DNA from: an uncultured Clostridia bacterium
GTDB lineage: Bacteria > Bacillota > Clostridia > Monoglobales > Monoglobaceae
Reading direction: 5' to 3'
Length of the DNA: 64,000 nucleotides
NCBI GenBank assembly: GCA_947625905.1
Contig: CANQQJ010000006.1
Span: 41,200-105,199, forward strand
Position numbers and translations under genes: made by a program. Position 1 is the stretch's first letter. Each line of letters starts with the position of its first letter. Positions 44,912 to 54,241 of the stretch are shown here, piece after piece. Under the pieces are notes generated by a model. The model was given only the letters and a program-made list of their open reading frames with translations. It did not search any database and had not been told where the DNA came from.

Positions 44912-45835
44912 TTATTTTAATATCTCGCCCGCATCTATGCTGTGGCCGTTTAAATAGCTTTCGGCGGACATTCGCTTGCCGCCTCTCATTTGAAGCTCCT
45001 CAATAAGGATGCTGCCGCCTCGGCACGCTATCTCGAGCTTTTTGCCCCGCGCGCCGAGGACCTCGCCCGGAGCGCCGCTGCCGTCGGACGCCGAGGCTCT
45101 GAAAATCTTCATGACCTCGCCCCTATACATGGAGTACGCTATCGGCCAAGGGTTGACGCCGCGTATCAAATTTATAATTTCCCTGTTTGTCTTTGACCAG
45201 TCTATATGTCCCGTAGATTTTTCCATCATCGGCGCGTATGTCGCTGCTTCGCCGTCTTGCTTTATACGGGGCGCCGTACCGTTTTCAATAGCCTCGACGG
45301 TCTTGACGATAAGCTTTCCGCCAAGCCGCGCGAGGCGGTCGAAAAGTTCTCCCGCGGTCTCATCTTCACCTATTTCCGTTTCTTGTTTGAAAATAATGTC
45401 TCCGGTGTCAAGCTCTCTGTCCATATACATGGTGGTGACTCCGGTGATCTTGTCCCCGTTTATAACGCAGCGCTGTATAGGCGCCGCGCCGCGGTATTTC
45501 GGGAGCAGCGAACCGTGAACGTTTACGCATCCGTATTTCGGATAGTCAAGGATATATCCGGGCAGGATCTTTCCGTACGCCGCAACGATAATTATATCCG
45601 GCTCCAGCTCTTTGAGCCGCTCCAGGAACGCGTCGTTTTTCAGTATTTCGGGCTGATATACCGGAACACCTATTTTCTGCGCCGCGAGCTTCACGTCGGT
45701 CGGCTGCATTTTGTGCCCTCTGCCCTTCGGCCTGTCGGGCTGCGAAACCGCGGCAACTATCTCGTGTCCGGCCTCTGCGAGAGCCTCAAGCGAAGGCACC
45801 GCAAAATCGGGCGTTCCCATAAACAATACTCTCAT
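44912..45835 (-). CDS. fmt: Methionyl-tRNA formyltransferase
   Basis: This 307-residue enzyme formylates initiator Met-tRNA. It shows FMGTPDFAVPSLEAL, the substrate motif SLLPKYRGAAPI, HxD-region sequence and a C-terminal OB-like domain. It is the first gene of the minus-strand housekeeping run, with a clear sigma-A promoter upstream. The usual upstream partners def and priA are absent; the divergent hisH replaces them. Confidence 0.95.
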   Translation of the reverse strand: MRVLFMGTPDFAVPSLEALAEAGHEIVAAVSQPDRPKGRGHKMQPTDVKLAAQKIGVPVYQPEILKNDAFLERLKELEPDIIIVAAYGKILPGYILDYPKYGCVNVHGSLLPKYRGAAPIQRCVINGDKITGVTTMYMDRELDTGDIIFKQETEIGEDETAGELFDRLARLGGKLIVKTVEAIENGTAPRIKQDGEAATYAPMMEKSTGHIDWSKTNREIINLIRGVNPWPIAYSMYRGEVMKIFRASASDGSGAPGEVLGARGKKLEIACRGGSILIEELQMRGGKRMSAESYLNGHSIDAGEILK

Positions 45836-45878
45836 ATATACCTCCGGTGTGAATCATCTTATTTTCCGATATTAATAT

Positions 45879-45907
45879 ATTATACTACATTCAAATAAAT
45901 TTATCAA
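45879..45907 (-). promoter_or_regulatory. Sigma-A promoter of the fmt operon
   Basis: On the minus strand TTGATA, a 17-base spacer and TATAAT are found 44 bases before fmt. It probably drives the ten-gene run to the lipoprotein. Confidence 0.7.
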
Positions 45908-45923
45908 GACAATTATACCATTA

Positions 45924-45953
45924 TTGACATTTTTATTTAAAATGTGGTAGTAT
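45924..45953 (+). promoter_or_regulatory. Sigma-A-like promoter of hisH-hisF-folC
   Basis: TTGACA, an 18-base spacer and TAGTAT precede hisH by 18 bases, back-to-back with the fmt promoter. Confidence 0.6.
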
Positions 45954-45971
45954 AGAGCAGAGGTGAGACAC

Positions 45972-46577
45972 ATGATTGCTATAATTGACTACGGAGCGGG
46001 CAATCTGCGCTCCGTTGAAAAGGCTTTGGAGCATCTCGGCTTTAACGCCGGGATAACATCCGAACCGACGGAGATATTAAATTCGGACAAAATCATACTT
46101 CCGGGCGTCGGCGCTTTCGGCGTGTGCATGGAAGCGATCAAAAACGCGCGCCTTGACGACTGCATACGCGAGGCGGTCGCGCGGAACAAGCCGTTTTTGG
46201 GCATTTGCCTGGGGCTCCAGCTGCTTTTCGACGAGAGCAGAGAGTCGCCCGGCGCCAAAGGTCTGTCGATATTCGAGGGCGGAAACAAAAGGATAAGAGC
46301 CGCGGAAGGGCTCAAGATCCCCCACATGGGCTGGAACTCGATAACATACGACAAAGACTGCCCGATCTTCGACGGGATAGGCGATGAGCCGTATATGTAT
46401 TTTGTTCATTCGTATCATATCGCTCCGAAAGACGAGAGCATCGTTTGCGCGCACACGGAATACGGCTCCGAAATTCCTGTCGCTGTGCATAAAAACAACA
46501 TATTCGCCACACAGTTCCATCCGGAAAAAAGCGGCGACACGGGGCTTGTTATTCTTAAAAATTTCGGGAACCTTTAA
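45972..46577 (+). CDS. hisH: Imidazole glycerol phosphate synthase glutaminase subunit
   Basis: This 201-residue class I glutamine amidotransferase supplies ammonia to HisF in histidine biosynthesis. It shows [15 protein letters not shown], the nucleophile Cys in [12 protein letters not shown] and the His-Glu pair in [11 protein letters not shown] 45972 after AGAGGTG is preferred over GTG 45963, which overlaps that site. hisF follows after 14 bases. Confidence 0.93.
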   Translation: MIAIIDYGAGNLRSVEKALEHLGFNAGITSEPTEILNSDKIILPGVGAFGVCMEAIKNARLDDCIREAVARNKPFLGICLGLQLLFDESRESPGAKGLSIFEGGNKRIRAAEGLKIPHMGWNSITYDKDCPIFDGIGDEPYMYFVHSYHIAPKDESIVCAHTEYGSEIPVAVHKNNIFATQFHPEKSGDTGLVILKNFGNL

Positions 46578-46591
46578 AGGAGGTCTGCTTT

Positions 46592-47368
46592 ATGCTTGCA
46601 AAACGCATTATTCCCTGCCTTGACGTAAAAAACGGGAGGGTCGTAAAGGGAGTTAACTTTATAAATCTTATTGACGCCGGAGATCCTGTCGAAGTTGCGA
46701 AGGTCTACAACAAAGCGGGCGCGGACGAGCTTGTTTTTCTGGATATAACCGCCACGCACGAGGCTCGCGGCACGGTTATTGAAATGGCGAAAAGGGTCGC
46801 CGAGACCGTGTTTATTCCGTTCACCGTGGGCGGCGGGATCAAAACCGTTGATGATTTCAGAGAGCTGCTGCTCCAGGGGGCGGACAAGATCTCGATCAAT
46901 TCCTCGGCAATACGAAACCCGCGGCTCATATCGGACGCCGCGGAAAAATTCGGCAGCCAGTGCGTTGTTGTGGCGATAGACGCGAAGCGGCGCGAGGACG
47001 GAAACGCCGCCGAGCCGCGGTGGAACGTATACATAAACGGCGGCAGGATAGACACGGGTCTTGACGCGGTCGAGTGGGCGAAGCGCGCCGAATCGCTCGG
47101 CGCGGGCGAGATATTGCTGACCTCGATGGACTGCGACGGAACAAAGGCGGGCTATGATATAGAGCTGACAAGAACGATAGCCGAAAACGTTTCTATTCCC
47201 GTTATAGCCTCGGGCGGAGCGGGAACCATGGAGCATTTTAAGGACGCCTTGACCGAGGGAAAAGCGGACGCCGCGCTCGCCGCCTCCCTCTTCCACTTCC
47301 GCGAGATCGAAATAAGAGATCTCAAAGATTATCTCGAAGCCGAGGACGTGCCCGTGAGACGGAGCTGA
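46592..47368 (+). CDS. hisF: Imidazole glycerol phosphate synthase cyclase subunit
   Basis: The 258-residue TIM barrel makes imidazole glycerol phosphate and AICAR from PRFAR and ammonia. The catalytic Asp are in [15 protein letters not shown] and [17 protein letters not shown] and [10 protein letters not shown] bind phosphate. AAAGGAGG precedes the ATG. Only the hisHF pair of the pathway is in the window. Confidence 0.95.
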   Translation: MLAKRIIPCLDVKNGRVVKGVNFINLIDAGDPVEVAKVYNKAGADELVFLDITATHEARGTVIEMAKRVAETVFIPFTVGGGIKTVDDFRELLLQGADKISINSSAIRNPRLISDAAEKFGSQCVVVAIDAKRREDGNAAEPRWNVYINGGRIDTGLDAVEWAKRAESLGAGEILLTSMDCDGTKAGYDIELTRTIAENVSIPVIASGGAGTMEHFKDALTEGKADAALAASLFHFREIEIRDLKDYLEAEDVPVRRS

Positions 47369-47372
47369 TACA

Positions 47373-48611
47373 ATGACATACGACCAAGCGCTTAAATATA
47401 TTCACTCAATACCGAAATTCAGCCGCGTTTTGGGAAACGACCTTCTGCGCGTGCTGCTCGGCAAGCTTGATGACCCGCACAAAAAGCTTAAATTCATTCA
47501 TGTCGGAGGGACAAACGGCAAGGGCAGCACCGCGACCATGATCTCCGAAATCATGCAGTCGGCGGGATATAAGACCGGGCTTTTCACATCGCCCTATCTT
47601 GTGCGCTTCAACGAGCGCATCAGAATAAACGGCGAGCCCATAGGCGACAGCGGGCTTGCGGAAATTGTGACTTACATAAAGCAGATATCCGAAAAGTTCG
47701 ACGCCGAGGTATCGGAATTCGCGTTTATCACCGCCGCGGCAATGGTTTATTTTCTGCGCGAAAACTGCGATATTGTCGTGCTTGAGGTGGGGCTGGGCGG
47801 CAGGCTTGACGCCACAAACGTTATTGAAAGCTCCGAGGTCACCGCGCTGACGGCTGTCGGACTTGACCACTGCCAATACCTGGGCGGCAGCATCGACAGT
47901 ATTTCGCGCGAAAAGCTGGGGATAGTCAAACGCGGCTCGCCGCTTGTTTTGTACCCGAAGCAGGACGATATCGTTTTCAAAAACGCAAAGGAGACCTGCG
48001 CAAAGCTCAACTCCGAACTGATTATTCCGGATTTTCCGACCGAGTATGATCAAAACAGCAGGTCGTTTGATTATAAAGGCAAAAAATACTCTCTCGCAAT
48101 GAACGGAGAGTTTCAGGCGCTGAACGCGGCGACGGCGATCGAAGCCGCTGCAAAACTTTCGAATATTGGATATAAAATTAACACAAATGATATAAAAAAC
48201 GGCTTGGCGCGCGCAAAAATCGACGGCAGGCTTGAGCGGATAGGAAACGTGCTGATAGACGGCGCGCATAATCCGCAGGCTGTCGGCGCGCTGCTTTGCG
48301 AGCTCGAAAAACAGAGCGAGCCGATACATTTTATCACCGCCATAATGGACGATAAGGACCATGCCGAAATAACAAGATTGATCGCCGAATTTTGCAAAAA
48401 GCATAATTCCGAGGTCACGGCGGCGCGGCTTGACATGCCCCGCTGCCTCGGCTCGGATAAACTCGCGGCCGAGTTCGCGCGCCGCGAGATAGCCGCGGCG
48501 GCCGCCGAATCACCCGCAACGGCATTGGGTGCTCTCGAAGATTTTAACGGGCTGATCTGCGCGTGCGGCTCGCTGTACTTGGCGGGCGAAATGAAAAAGC
48601 TCCTCACATAA
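47373..48611 (+). CDS. folC: Folylpolyglutamate synthase/dihydrofolate synthase
   Basis: This 412-residue Mur-ligase-like enzyme adds glutamate to folates. It has the P-loop GGTNGKGSTATM, TSPYLVRFNERI, the second ATP motif LEVGLGGRLDATNV and the C-terminal DGAHNPQA. It begins four bases after hisF and is followed by a strong terminator, closing the three-gene operon. Confidence 0.94.
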   Translation: MTYDQALKYIHSIPKFSRVLGNDLLRVLLGKLDDPHKKLKFIHVGGTNGKGSTATMISEIMQSAGYKTGLFTSPYLVRFNERIRINGEPIGDSGLAEIVTYIKQISEKFDAEVSEFAFITAAAMVYFLRENCDIVVLEVGLGGRLDATNVIESSEVTALTAVGLDHCQYLGGSIDSISREKLGIVKRGSPLVLYPKQDDIVFKNAKETCAKLNSELIIPDFPTEYDQNSRSFDYKGKKYSLAMNGEFQALNAATAIEAAAKLSNIGYKINTNDIKNGLARAKIDGRLERIGNVLIDGAHNPQAVGALLCELEKQSEPIHFITAIMDDKDHAEITRLIAEFCKKHNSEVTAARLDMPRCLGSDKLAAEFARREIAAAAAESPATALGALEDFNGLICACGSLYLAGEMKKLLT

Positions 48612-48612
48612 C

Positions 48613-48636
48613 AAAAGCCGCCCGAAGGCGGCTTTA
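48613..48636. terminator. Bidirectional terminator after folC
   Basis: AAAAGCCGCC-CGAA-GGCGGCTTT forms a compact stem with a tetraloop, with A-rich and T-rich flanks. It serves folC on plus and the convergent PepSY lipoprotein gene on minus. Confidence 0.88.
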
Positions 48637-48639
48637 AAT

Positions 48640-49251
48640 TTAATCGTTGTCAACTTCCCAGGAAACTATCGTTCCGTCGCTTGCCAGTATCTCGGCGGAA
48701 TATTCGGTCCTGCCCGCGCGGAACTCTATGTCATACACCTCTCGGCCGTCGTCGAAATCCTTTTTGGCTTCGGTGAATCTCACATCCGCCGCGTTAAGAC
48801 CGGCTTTTTGAAGGGCGATCTCCTTCGCCTTGTCAACCGTTATTCCCGCGGCCGTCTGCGCGCCTTGCTGCGCGTTTTGATCATTGCGGCGATTCGGCTC
48901 CGCCGTGGGAGATGTTCCCGTAACGATATTGTCGGCGTCGGTCACCGTGGTCTTTTTGTCGCTCAGCTCAACGCGCTTTTGGTCCTCGTACCAAGTTACT
49001 TCCTTGCCCATTATCTCGCCGATGGCGCGGATAGGCAGATAGGTTGAACCGTTATATAAAATCGGATCAACAACTTCGCCGTTGACGTTCTTGAACGTGC
49101 GCTCGGTGCCGTCTATAACGATCTTAAAGTCGGGTCTGAGCTCGGCTTGAATGTTCTGCACGATCGTTGCCGCGCAGCCTCCGACCGCGACGCATAAAAC
49201 GCACAGCAGAGCGGCGGCGGTTATTGAGATCTTTTTGTTCAGCTTTTTCAT
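48640..49251 (-). CDS. Copper-amine-oxidase-stalk and PepSY domain lipoprotein
   Basis: The precursor of about 203 residues has a signal segment (ITAAALLCVLCVAVGGC) that probably ends in a lipobox Cys. A copper amine oxidase N-terminal-like domain follows (LYNGSTYLPIRAIGEIMG...VTWYEDQKRVEL). A Gln/Asn/Ala linker leads to a C-terminal PepSY domain (TVDKAKEIALQKAGL...YDIEFRAGRTEYSAEI). These domains occur on Clostridia cell surfaces, and PepSY can inhibit or bind proteases. Start ATG 49251 is eight bases after AGGAGA. It is a single gene between a terminator and its own promoter. Confidence 0.83.
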   Translation of the reverse strand: MKKLNKKISITAAALLCVLCVAVGGCAATIVQNIQAELRPDFKIVIDGTERTFKNVNGEVVDPILYNGSTYLPIRAIGEIMGKEVTWYEDQKRVELSDKKTTVTDADNIVTGTSPTAEPNRRNDQNAQQGAQTAAGITVDKAKEIALQKAGLNAADVRFTEAKKDFDDGREVYDIEFRAGRTEYSAEILASDGTIVSWEVDND

Positions 49252-49280
49252 AATATACATCTCCTATCTATATAGTATTT

Positions 49281-49308
49281 ATTATATTTTAATATAATAT
49301 CATTGCAA
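49281..49308 (-). promoter_or_regulatory. Sigma-A promoter of the PepSY lipoprotein gene
   Basis: On the minus strand TTGCAA, a 16-base spacer and TATAAT lie about 30 bases before the start codon in a strongly AT-rich gap. Confidence 0.6.
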
Positions 49309-49348
49309 AAATATAGATAATTTATGAATATTTTATAAATTTTGAAAA

Positions 49349-49927
49349 TTATGCCTCACTTAAAAAATCAACTTTTCCACTGTCAATATTATATATCGCG
49401 CCGACCACCGACAAGCCGCTTTCATCGCCATCGGATACGCCCAAAGCTTCTTTCGTGACGCGCACGCTCCGCTCAACGTTTAAGCGGCAAGCTTTGTTTT
49501 CGTCCTTCTCATCGCTAATTGCGAGGCGTATCTCATCGGTCAGGAACTTAACGTATCCGTCGGGCTCGTCGTGAATCGCGGCGTGTACCGCTCCGCAGTG
49601 AGTATGGCCCACGACTACCGCAAGCCTGCAGCCTAAGTGCGACACGGCGTAGATCACGCTGCCGAGCTGGGTCCTGTCCATAACGTTTCCGGCGACTCTT
49701 ATCACGAAGAGCTCGCCTATCCCCGCCGAAAAAACGCTCTCGGGTATAACCCTCGAATCGGAGCATGTTATCACAACGGCGTAGGGCTTTTGTCCCTCCT
49801 CACAGGTTTTTTGGCGCACTGACGGCGAAATATCGCCGATGGATGAGTCCGCGCTCAAATACGCCGCGTTTCCGTTTTTTAATCTTTCAAGCGCGGAACG
49901 CGCCGACATCTCGGAATTATGTTCCAT
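49349..49927 (-). CDS. Beta-class carbonic anhydrase
   Basis: The 192-residue enzyme hydrates CO2. The zinc ligands and catalytic Asp/Arg pair are seen in TCSDSRVIPE and the His/Cys ligands in GHTHCGAVHAA. FVIRVAGNV is typical. Start ATG 49927 lies eight bases after GGGAG; the track start is three codons upstream. It begins 20 bases after rqcH, so the two are probably cotranscribed although functionally unrelated. Confidence 0.92.
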   Translation of the reverse strand: MEHNSEMSARSALERLKNGNAAYLSADSSIGDISPSVRQKTCEEGQKPYAVVITCSDSRVIPESVFSAGIGELFVIRVAGNVMDRTQLGSVIYAVSHLGCRLAVVVGHTHCGAVHAAIHDEPDGYVKFLTDEIRLAISDEKDENKACRLNVERSVRVTKEALGVSDGDESGLSVVGAIYNIDSGKVDFLSEA

Positions 49928-49947
49928 AAATAACACTCCCTTTAAAA

Positions 49948-51690
49948 TTATATAAGCGACGGCTTGACATAAACCGTTCGGTTCTTTTCGTATATCACAA
50001 AGCCGGGCTTCGCACCGTTCGGCTTTTTCACGTTTTTTACCCGCGTATAATCGACCGGTACCTGCGCAGACTCCCGCGCCTTGCTGTAATACGCCGCAAG
50101 GCGGGCTGCCTCCGTGATCGTTTGGTCGGGCGCCTCTCCGGTGCCGCCCGTTCGAATGAGCACATGCGAGCCGGGTATCTCCTTTGTGTGGAGCCAGATA
50201 TCGGTAGAATACGACATTCGAATCGTCAGCTCATCGTTTTGCTTGTTGTTGCGTCCGACAAGGATCTCGTATCCGTCGCTTGACGTGAACCTCATGGGCT
50301 TTGAAGCGGTGTTTTTCGGCTTTTTCTTTTTGTTTGCCGGGCCGGTCGTTTTGATATACCCCTGCTCCCGAAGTTCGTCTTTTATTTCGAAAAGGTCGCG
50401 CGGCGTTTCCGCGTTGCGGATGCTTTCGAGCACCGTTTCAAGATACGCGAGCTCTTCCTCCGCCTCGGCTATCTGCTCCGAGGCGTACTTCTCGGTCACC
50501 TTCGCTTTGTTGTATCTTTTGTAAAATTTTTGAGCGTTCTGCGCGGGCGAAATTGTCGGGTCGAGCGAGATTTTGAGTTCTTTGTTATCGTCATAGAAAT
50601 TCTCAACGGTAATGCTGTCCATACCGTATTTGACCCTGTGCATGTTCGCGGTGAGCAGATCGCCTTTGATTTTATATTTATCTCTGTTTTTTGATTTTTC
50701 GAGATTATCGCGGTGCATGGCCAGCTTTTTCGAGCATCTGTCGATATTGTTGTTGACCAGCTTTAAAATATCCGCGCTCCTTTGGCGCATGCTCTCGCGC
50801 ATCGAGCGGATCACATAATACTCGTCTATCGCCTCGGATATCGACTCCTTCGGCTTCGCATCGGCAATATCGCCGTACTGCTCAAGCGTCACGCACGAAA
50901 ACGACATCGGCTTTCCCGACTGTTTTTCATATACAACGCAGGGGCTGAACCGCGCGTTCTTCATATCATCAATAAACGAGCCTATGAACGTGACAAACTC
51001 GGCGTCATTGACCTCGGACTTTGTAATTTTGGTGTGCCCCGCGAACTTATACACCAGCTCGCGCGCCACAAGCGGGCTCATGCCCATAATATGATCAAGC
51101 AGGAACTTGTCAAGAAGCGTGTCGGGGTCTTGGCGCGAAAACTCGTTCATGAACCCAACAAGTCCAAAATCATCGGGCGTCAGCTTGGCCTGCGGCGGCG
51201 GAGCCTCGTAGATAAAGCCGGGCAATATCTGCCGCACCTTGCTGACGGTGAAGTCCACATGCTTGGCGCTGTCCAGTATCTTGCCGCTGTCATCAATAAA
51301 AATTATGTTGCTGTGGCGCCCCATTATCTCGGTGATTATCGACTTTGTCTCAAGGTCTCCCAGCTCGCTAAGGCACTCGACGTCGATCCTGACGACCCGG
51401 TCGCAGCCCGGCTGGGTAACGGCCGTTATTCTGCCTCCGCTCAGGTGCTTGCGCATAAGCATGCACAGCATTGGCGGCGTCATCGGGTTTTCTTTTTTTG
51501 TGTTCGTCAGATGCACCCGCGCGTTTGAAGCGCTCGCCGAAAGCATCAGACGATAATTCCCGTCAAACGTCCGCACGTTTAGAATTATCTCGTCGCTCTC
51601 GGGCTGATAGATCTTGTCGATCTTGCCGCCGAGCAGCTTTTGGCTGAGCTCACATACGACGCTTCGCGTCACAAATCCGTCATAGGACAT
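49948..51690 (-). CDS. rqcH: Ribosome quality control protein RqcH (NFACT family)
   Basis: This 580-residue protein binds stalled 50S subunits carrying peptidyl-tRNA and recruits Ala-tRNA to add Ala tails. It has the NFACT-N domain (SYDGFVTRSVVCELSQKL, GGKIDKIYQPESDEI), helix-hairpin-helix and long coiled-coil regions (about 270-440), and the NFACT-R domain (DIWLHTKEIPGSHVLIRT). Older annotation calls it fibronectin-binding. It follows metK by 62 bases across a hairpin without a T-run. Confidence 0.92.
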   Translation of the reverse strand: MSYDGFVTRSVVCELSQKLLGGKIDKIYQPESDEIILNVRTFDGNYRLMLSASASNARVHLTNTKKENPMTPPMLCMLMRKHLSGGRITAVTQPGCDRVVRIDVECLSELGDLETKSIITEIMGRHSNIIFIDDSGKILDSAKHVDFTVSKVRQILPGFIYEAPPPQAKLTPDDFGLVGFMNEFSRQDPDTLLDKFLLDHIMGMSPLVARELVYKFAGHTKITKSEVNDAEFVTFIGSFIDDMKNARFSPCVVYEKQSGKPMSFSCVTLEQYGDIADAKPKESISEAIDEYYVIRSMRESMRQRSADILKLVNNNIDRCSKKLAMHRDNLEKSKNRDKYKIKGDLLTANMHRVKYGMDSITVENFYDDNKELKISLDPTISPAQNAQKFYKRYNKAKVTEKYASEQIAEAEEELAYLETVLESIRNAETPRDLFEIKDELREQGYIKTTGPANKKKKPKNTASKPMRFTSSDGYEILVGRNNKQNDELTIRMSYSTDIWLHTKEIPGSHVLIRTGGTGEAPDQTITEAARLAAYYSKARESAQVPVDYTRVKNVKKPNGAKPGFVIYEKNRTVYVKPSLI

Positions 51691-51726
51691 AATTTACACC
51701 TCAATAATACTGATATTTTCGCAGAT

Positions 51727-51749
51727 AACTCCCCCGAAACGGGGGAGTT
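51727..51749. terminator. Strong hairpin between metK and rqcH
   Basis: AACTCCCCCG and CGGGGGAGTT form a perfect ten-base stem with a three-base loop, just after the metK stop. On the minus strand no T-run follows, so it may attenuate or protect mRNA rather than fully terminate. A better T-rich tail (TTATTTTAC) occurs on the plus strand. Confidence 0.6.
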
Positions 51750-51752
51750 ATT

Positions 51753-52901
51753 TTACATATTTTTAAGCAGTTCCGCTTTGTCGGTCCTCTCCCAGGGAAG
51801 GTCGAGATCGTTTCGGCCAAAGTGGCCGTAAGCCGCTGTCTGCTTGTATATCGGGCGCCTCAAGTCGAGATTTTTGATAATGCCGCTCGGCGTTAAGTCA
51901 AACACCTTTAAAATTCTTTCGGCTATCTCGCTGTCGGGAATAACGCCCGTGCCGCGCGTGTCAACGCGCACCGACACGGGTTTGCTGACGCCGATCGCGT
52001 AGGCAAGCTGTATCTCGCACGCCTTTGCCAGGCCCGCCGCCACAACGTTTTTCGCCACGTATCTTGCGGCGTAGGCCGCGCTTCTGTCGACCTTTGTGGG
52101 GTCCTTGCCCGAGAACGCTCCGCCGCCGTGGCCCGCGTATCCGCCGTAGGTGTCAACGATTATCTTTCTGCCGGTGTGGCCGCTGTCGCCCTGGGGACCG
52201 CCTACCACAAACCTGCCGGTGGGATTGATGTATATGGTCGTGTTTTCATCCTTGAGTTCGTCGCCTATGACCTCATCGATGACATATTTTTTTATGTCGC
52301 CGCGGAGCCGCTCCTGAGACACCGCCTCGCTGTGCTGGGTTGACACCACTACGGCGTCAACGCGCTTAAAGCTGCCGTCCTCGTTATACTCGACAGTGAC
52401 CTGAGCTTTGCCGTCGGGACGGAGGTAGTTTAAAATATTCTTTTTGCGCACCTCGGTCAAACGTTTTGTAAGCTTATGCGCCAGCGATATCGGCAGAGGC
52501 ATATATTCCTCGGTCTCGTCGCAGGCAAAGCCGAACATCATGCCCTGGTCGCCCGCGCCCAAGCCTTCTCCGCTGTCGTCAACTCCGCGTGCTATATCGC
52601 CCGACTGCTCATCTATCGCCAAAATTACGGCGCAGGTGTCGCAGTCAAAGCCGTATTTCGCTCTGTCATAGCCAATCTCGCGAATCGTCTCGCGCGCGAT
52701 GGTTTTCATATTGACATAAGTCGTTGTGGTGATCTCGCCGACTATCAGAACAAGACCTGTCGTCACGGTCACCTCGACCGCCACTCTCGCCTTCGGGTCA
52801 TTCTCCAATATCGCGTCTAATATCGCGTCGGAAATTAGGTCGGAAATTTTGTCGGGATGCCCCTCCGTCACAGATTCCGATGTAAATAATCTCTTATACA
52901 T
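51753..52901 (-). CDS. metK: S-adenosylmethionine synthetase
   Basis: The 382-residue enzyme makes SAM from ATP and methionine. It shows [34 protein letters not shown] and [19 protein letters not shown]; length is slightly below the usual 390-400. Its ATG lies within the end of tmk (eight-base overlap). No SAM riboswitch was seen. It appears to be driven with the arabinose genes araB and araD. Confidence 0.95.
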   Translation of the reverse strand: MYKRLFTSESVTEGHPDKISDLISDAILDAILENDPKARVAVEVTVTTGLVLIVGEITTTTYVNMKTIARETIREIGYDRAKYGFDCDTCAVILAIDEQSGDIARGVDDSGEGLGAGDQGMMFGFACDETEEYMPLPISLAHKLTKRLTEVRKKNILNYLRPDGKAQVTVEYNEDGSFKRVDAVVVSTQHSEAVSQERLRGDIKKYVIDEVIGDELKDENTTIYINPTGRFVVGGPQGDSGHTGRKIIVDTYGGYAGHGGGAFSGKDPTKVDRSAAYAARYVAKNVVAAGLAKACEIQLAYAIGVSKPVSVRVDTRGTGVIPDSEIAERILKVFDLTPSGIIKNLDLRRPIYKQTAAYGHFGRNDLDLPWERTDKAELLKNM

Positions 52902-53511
52902 AGCTTAATATCTCCTTTGAAATAACATCAATGTCTCGGCCGCCGTCTATAATTACAATATTGTGTCCGAAGTTATTTTTAAGGTCATTGAGAACGGTCA
53001 TAAAACCGTCTCTTATTCCCTTCATCTGAGCCGCGCTCTGCTCGTAAAGCTCCACATTTTCGCGTCCCAAGTCGATCCTGTCCTTGCAGACTTCAGGCTT
53101 AACGTCTAAGAATATGCACAAATCGGGCTTGAGCAGCTTGGCGCAGCCCAGGTTCATGTCTCTGACCCACCCGTAGTCACATTCGGCATCGGTACCCTGG
53201 TACGCAAGCGACGAGTAGTAATATCTGTCGCAGATCACGGTATATCCCTCGTCAATATATTTTTTTATGCCGAACTCGGGATTTGTCACATGCTCGATCC
53301 TGTCGGCCAGGAACAGCGCAGCCTGCAGATGTATGTCCTTTGCCTCGCTCGCCGATAAAATACGGTTCAGGTAAGCGCCTGTCTCGTAAGATGTCGGCTC
53401 GTGCGTTACATGCACCTTTTCGCCTCTGCCCTCCAAGTTTTGTTTGAGCAGCTCGATCTGCGACGACTTGCCGCTGCCGTCAAGCCCCTCTATCACGATA
53501 AACCTACCCAT
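52894..53511 (-). CDS. tmk: Thymidylate kinase
   Basis: This 205-residue enzyme phosphorylates dTMP to dTDP. The P-loop is [11 protein letters not shown] and the DRY-like motif is [23 protein letters not shown] and [13 protein letters not shown] are also typical. The track start is 22 codons upstream; ATG 53511 overlaps the end of araD by eight bases with GGTGGAG before it. It overlaps metK at its end. Confidence 0.91.
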   Translation of the reverse strand: MGRFIVIEGLDGSGKSSQIELLKQNLEGRGEKVHVTHEPTSYETGAYLNRILSASEAKDIHLQAALFLADRIEHVTNPEFGIKKYIDEGYTVICDRYYYSSLAYQGTDAECDYGWVRDMNLGCAKLLKPDLCIFLDVKPEVCKDRIDLGRENVELYEQSAAQMKGIRDGFMTVLNDLKNNFGHNIVIIDGGRDIDVISKEILSYV

Positions 53512-54214
53512 TGGCTCCACCCTGTCCGTAATAGGCGTTTTTGCCGTGCTTGCGGTTATAATGCTTGTCCAGCACATATGCGGGCATGACCGGAATTTCC
53601 GGATTTATTATCTCACACATAAACGCCATCTTCGCGACTTCCTCAATGACCACGGCGTTATGGACCGCGTTTTTGGCGTCGGTCCCCCATGAAAACGGCG
53701 CGTGGTTCGACACCAGGACACCGGGGACCGCCCCCGGGTCTATCCCTTTATTTTCAAACGTTTCCGCTATCACCCTGCCGGTGTTCAGCTCATAGGCCTC
53801 ATCGACCTCGGCCTTGGTGAGCGGCCTCGTGCAGGGGATAGGACCGTAGAAGTAATCGGCGTGGGTCGTGCCGTACGGAGGCAGATCTCTGCCCGCCTGC
53901 GCCCACGCGGTGCCGTGGGTCGAATGAGTGTGCACAACTCCGCCTATATTCGGAAAACGCTTGTAAAGCTCGAGATGAGTCGGCGTGTCGGACGACGGAT
54001 TGAGCTTTCCGTCTACAATTTCGCCGCTGTTTAAATCAAGAACCACGATATGCTCGGGCTTCAGCTTATCATACTCAACGCCCGACGGCTTTATCGCCAC
54101 AACTCCCGACTTTCTGTCTATCTCCGAGGCATTGCCCCAGGTGAAGGTCACAAGCCCATGCTTCGGGAGCAGCATATTGGCCTCGTATACTCTCTTTTTC
54201 AGTTCGTCATACAT
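53504..54214 (-). CDS. araD: L-ribulose-5-phosphate 4-epimerase
   Basis: The 236-residue class II aldolase-family enzyme converts L-ribulose-5-phosphate to D-xylulose-5-phosphate. It shows [19 protein letters not shown], the zinc ligands in [24 protein letters not shown] and SNHAPFSWG. It lies 27 bases after araB. Arabinose isomerase is not in the window. It could also process L-ribulose from other pentose routes. Confidence 0.92.
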   Translation of the reverse strand: MYDELKKRVYEANMLLPKHGLVTFTWGNASEIDRKSGVVAIKPSGVEYDKLKPEHIVVLDLNSGEIVDGKLNPSSDTPTHLELYKRFPNIGGVVHTHSTHGTAWAQAGRDLPPYGTTHADYFYGPIPCTRPLTKAEVDEAYELNTGRVIAETFENKGIDPGAVPGVLVSNHAPFSWGTDAKNAVHNAVVIEEVAKMAFMCEIINPEIPVMPAYVLDKHYNRKHGKNAYYGQGGANG

Positions 54215-54241
54215 AATTTTTCCTCATTTATAAAAGCGTGT

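Noticed and set aside
46574-47296. 240-aa minus-strand ORF opposite hisF
   Set aside because: It is a shadow of hisF with no motif and no ribosome binding site.
47406-48404. 332-aa minus-strand ORF
   Set aside because: It is antisense to folC, whose P-loop and DGAHNPQA motifs are clear.
51690-52901. SAM riboswitch controlling metK
   Set aside because: metK overlaps tmk, leaving no leader for one, and no S-box-like helices were seen around it.
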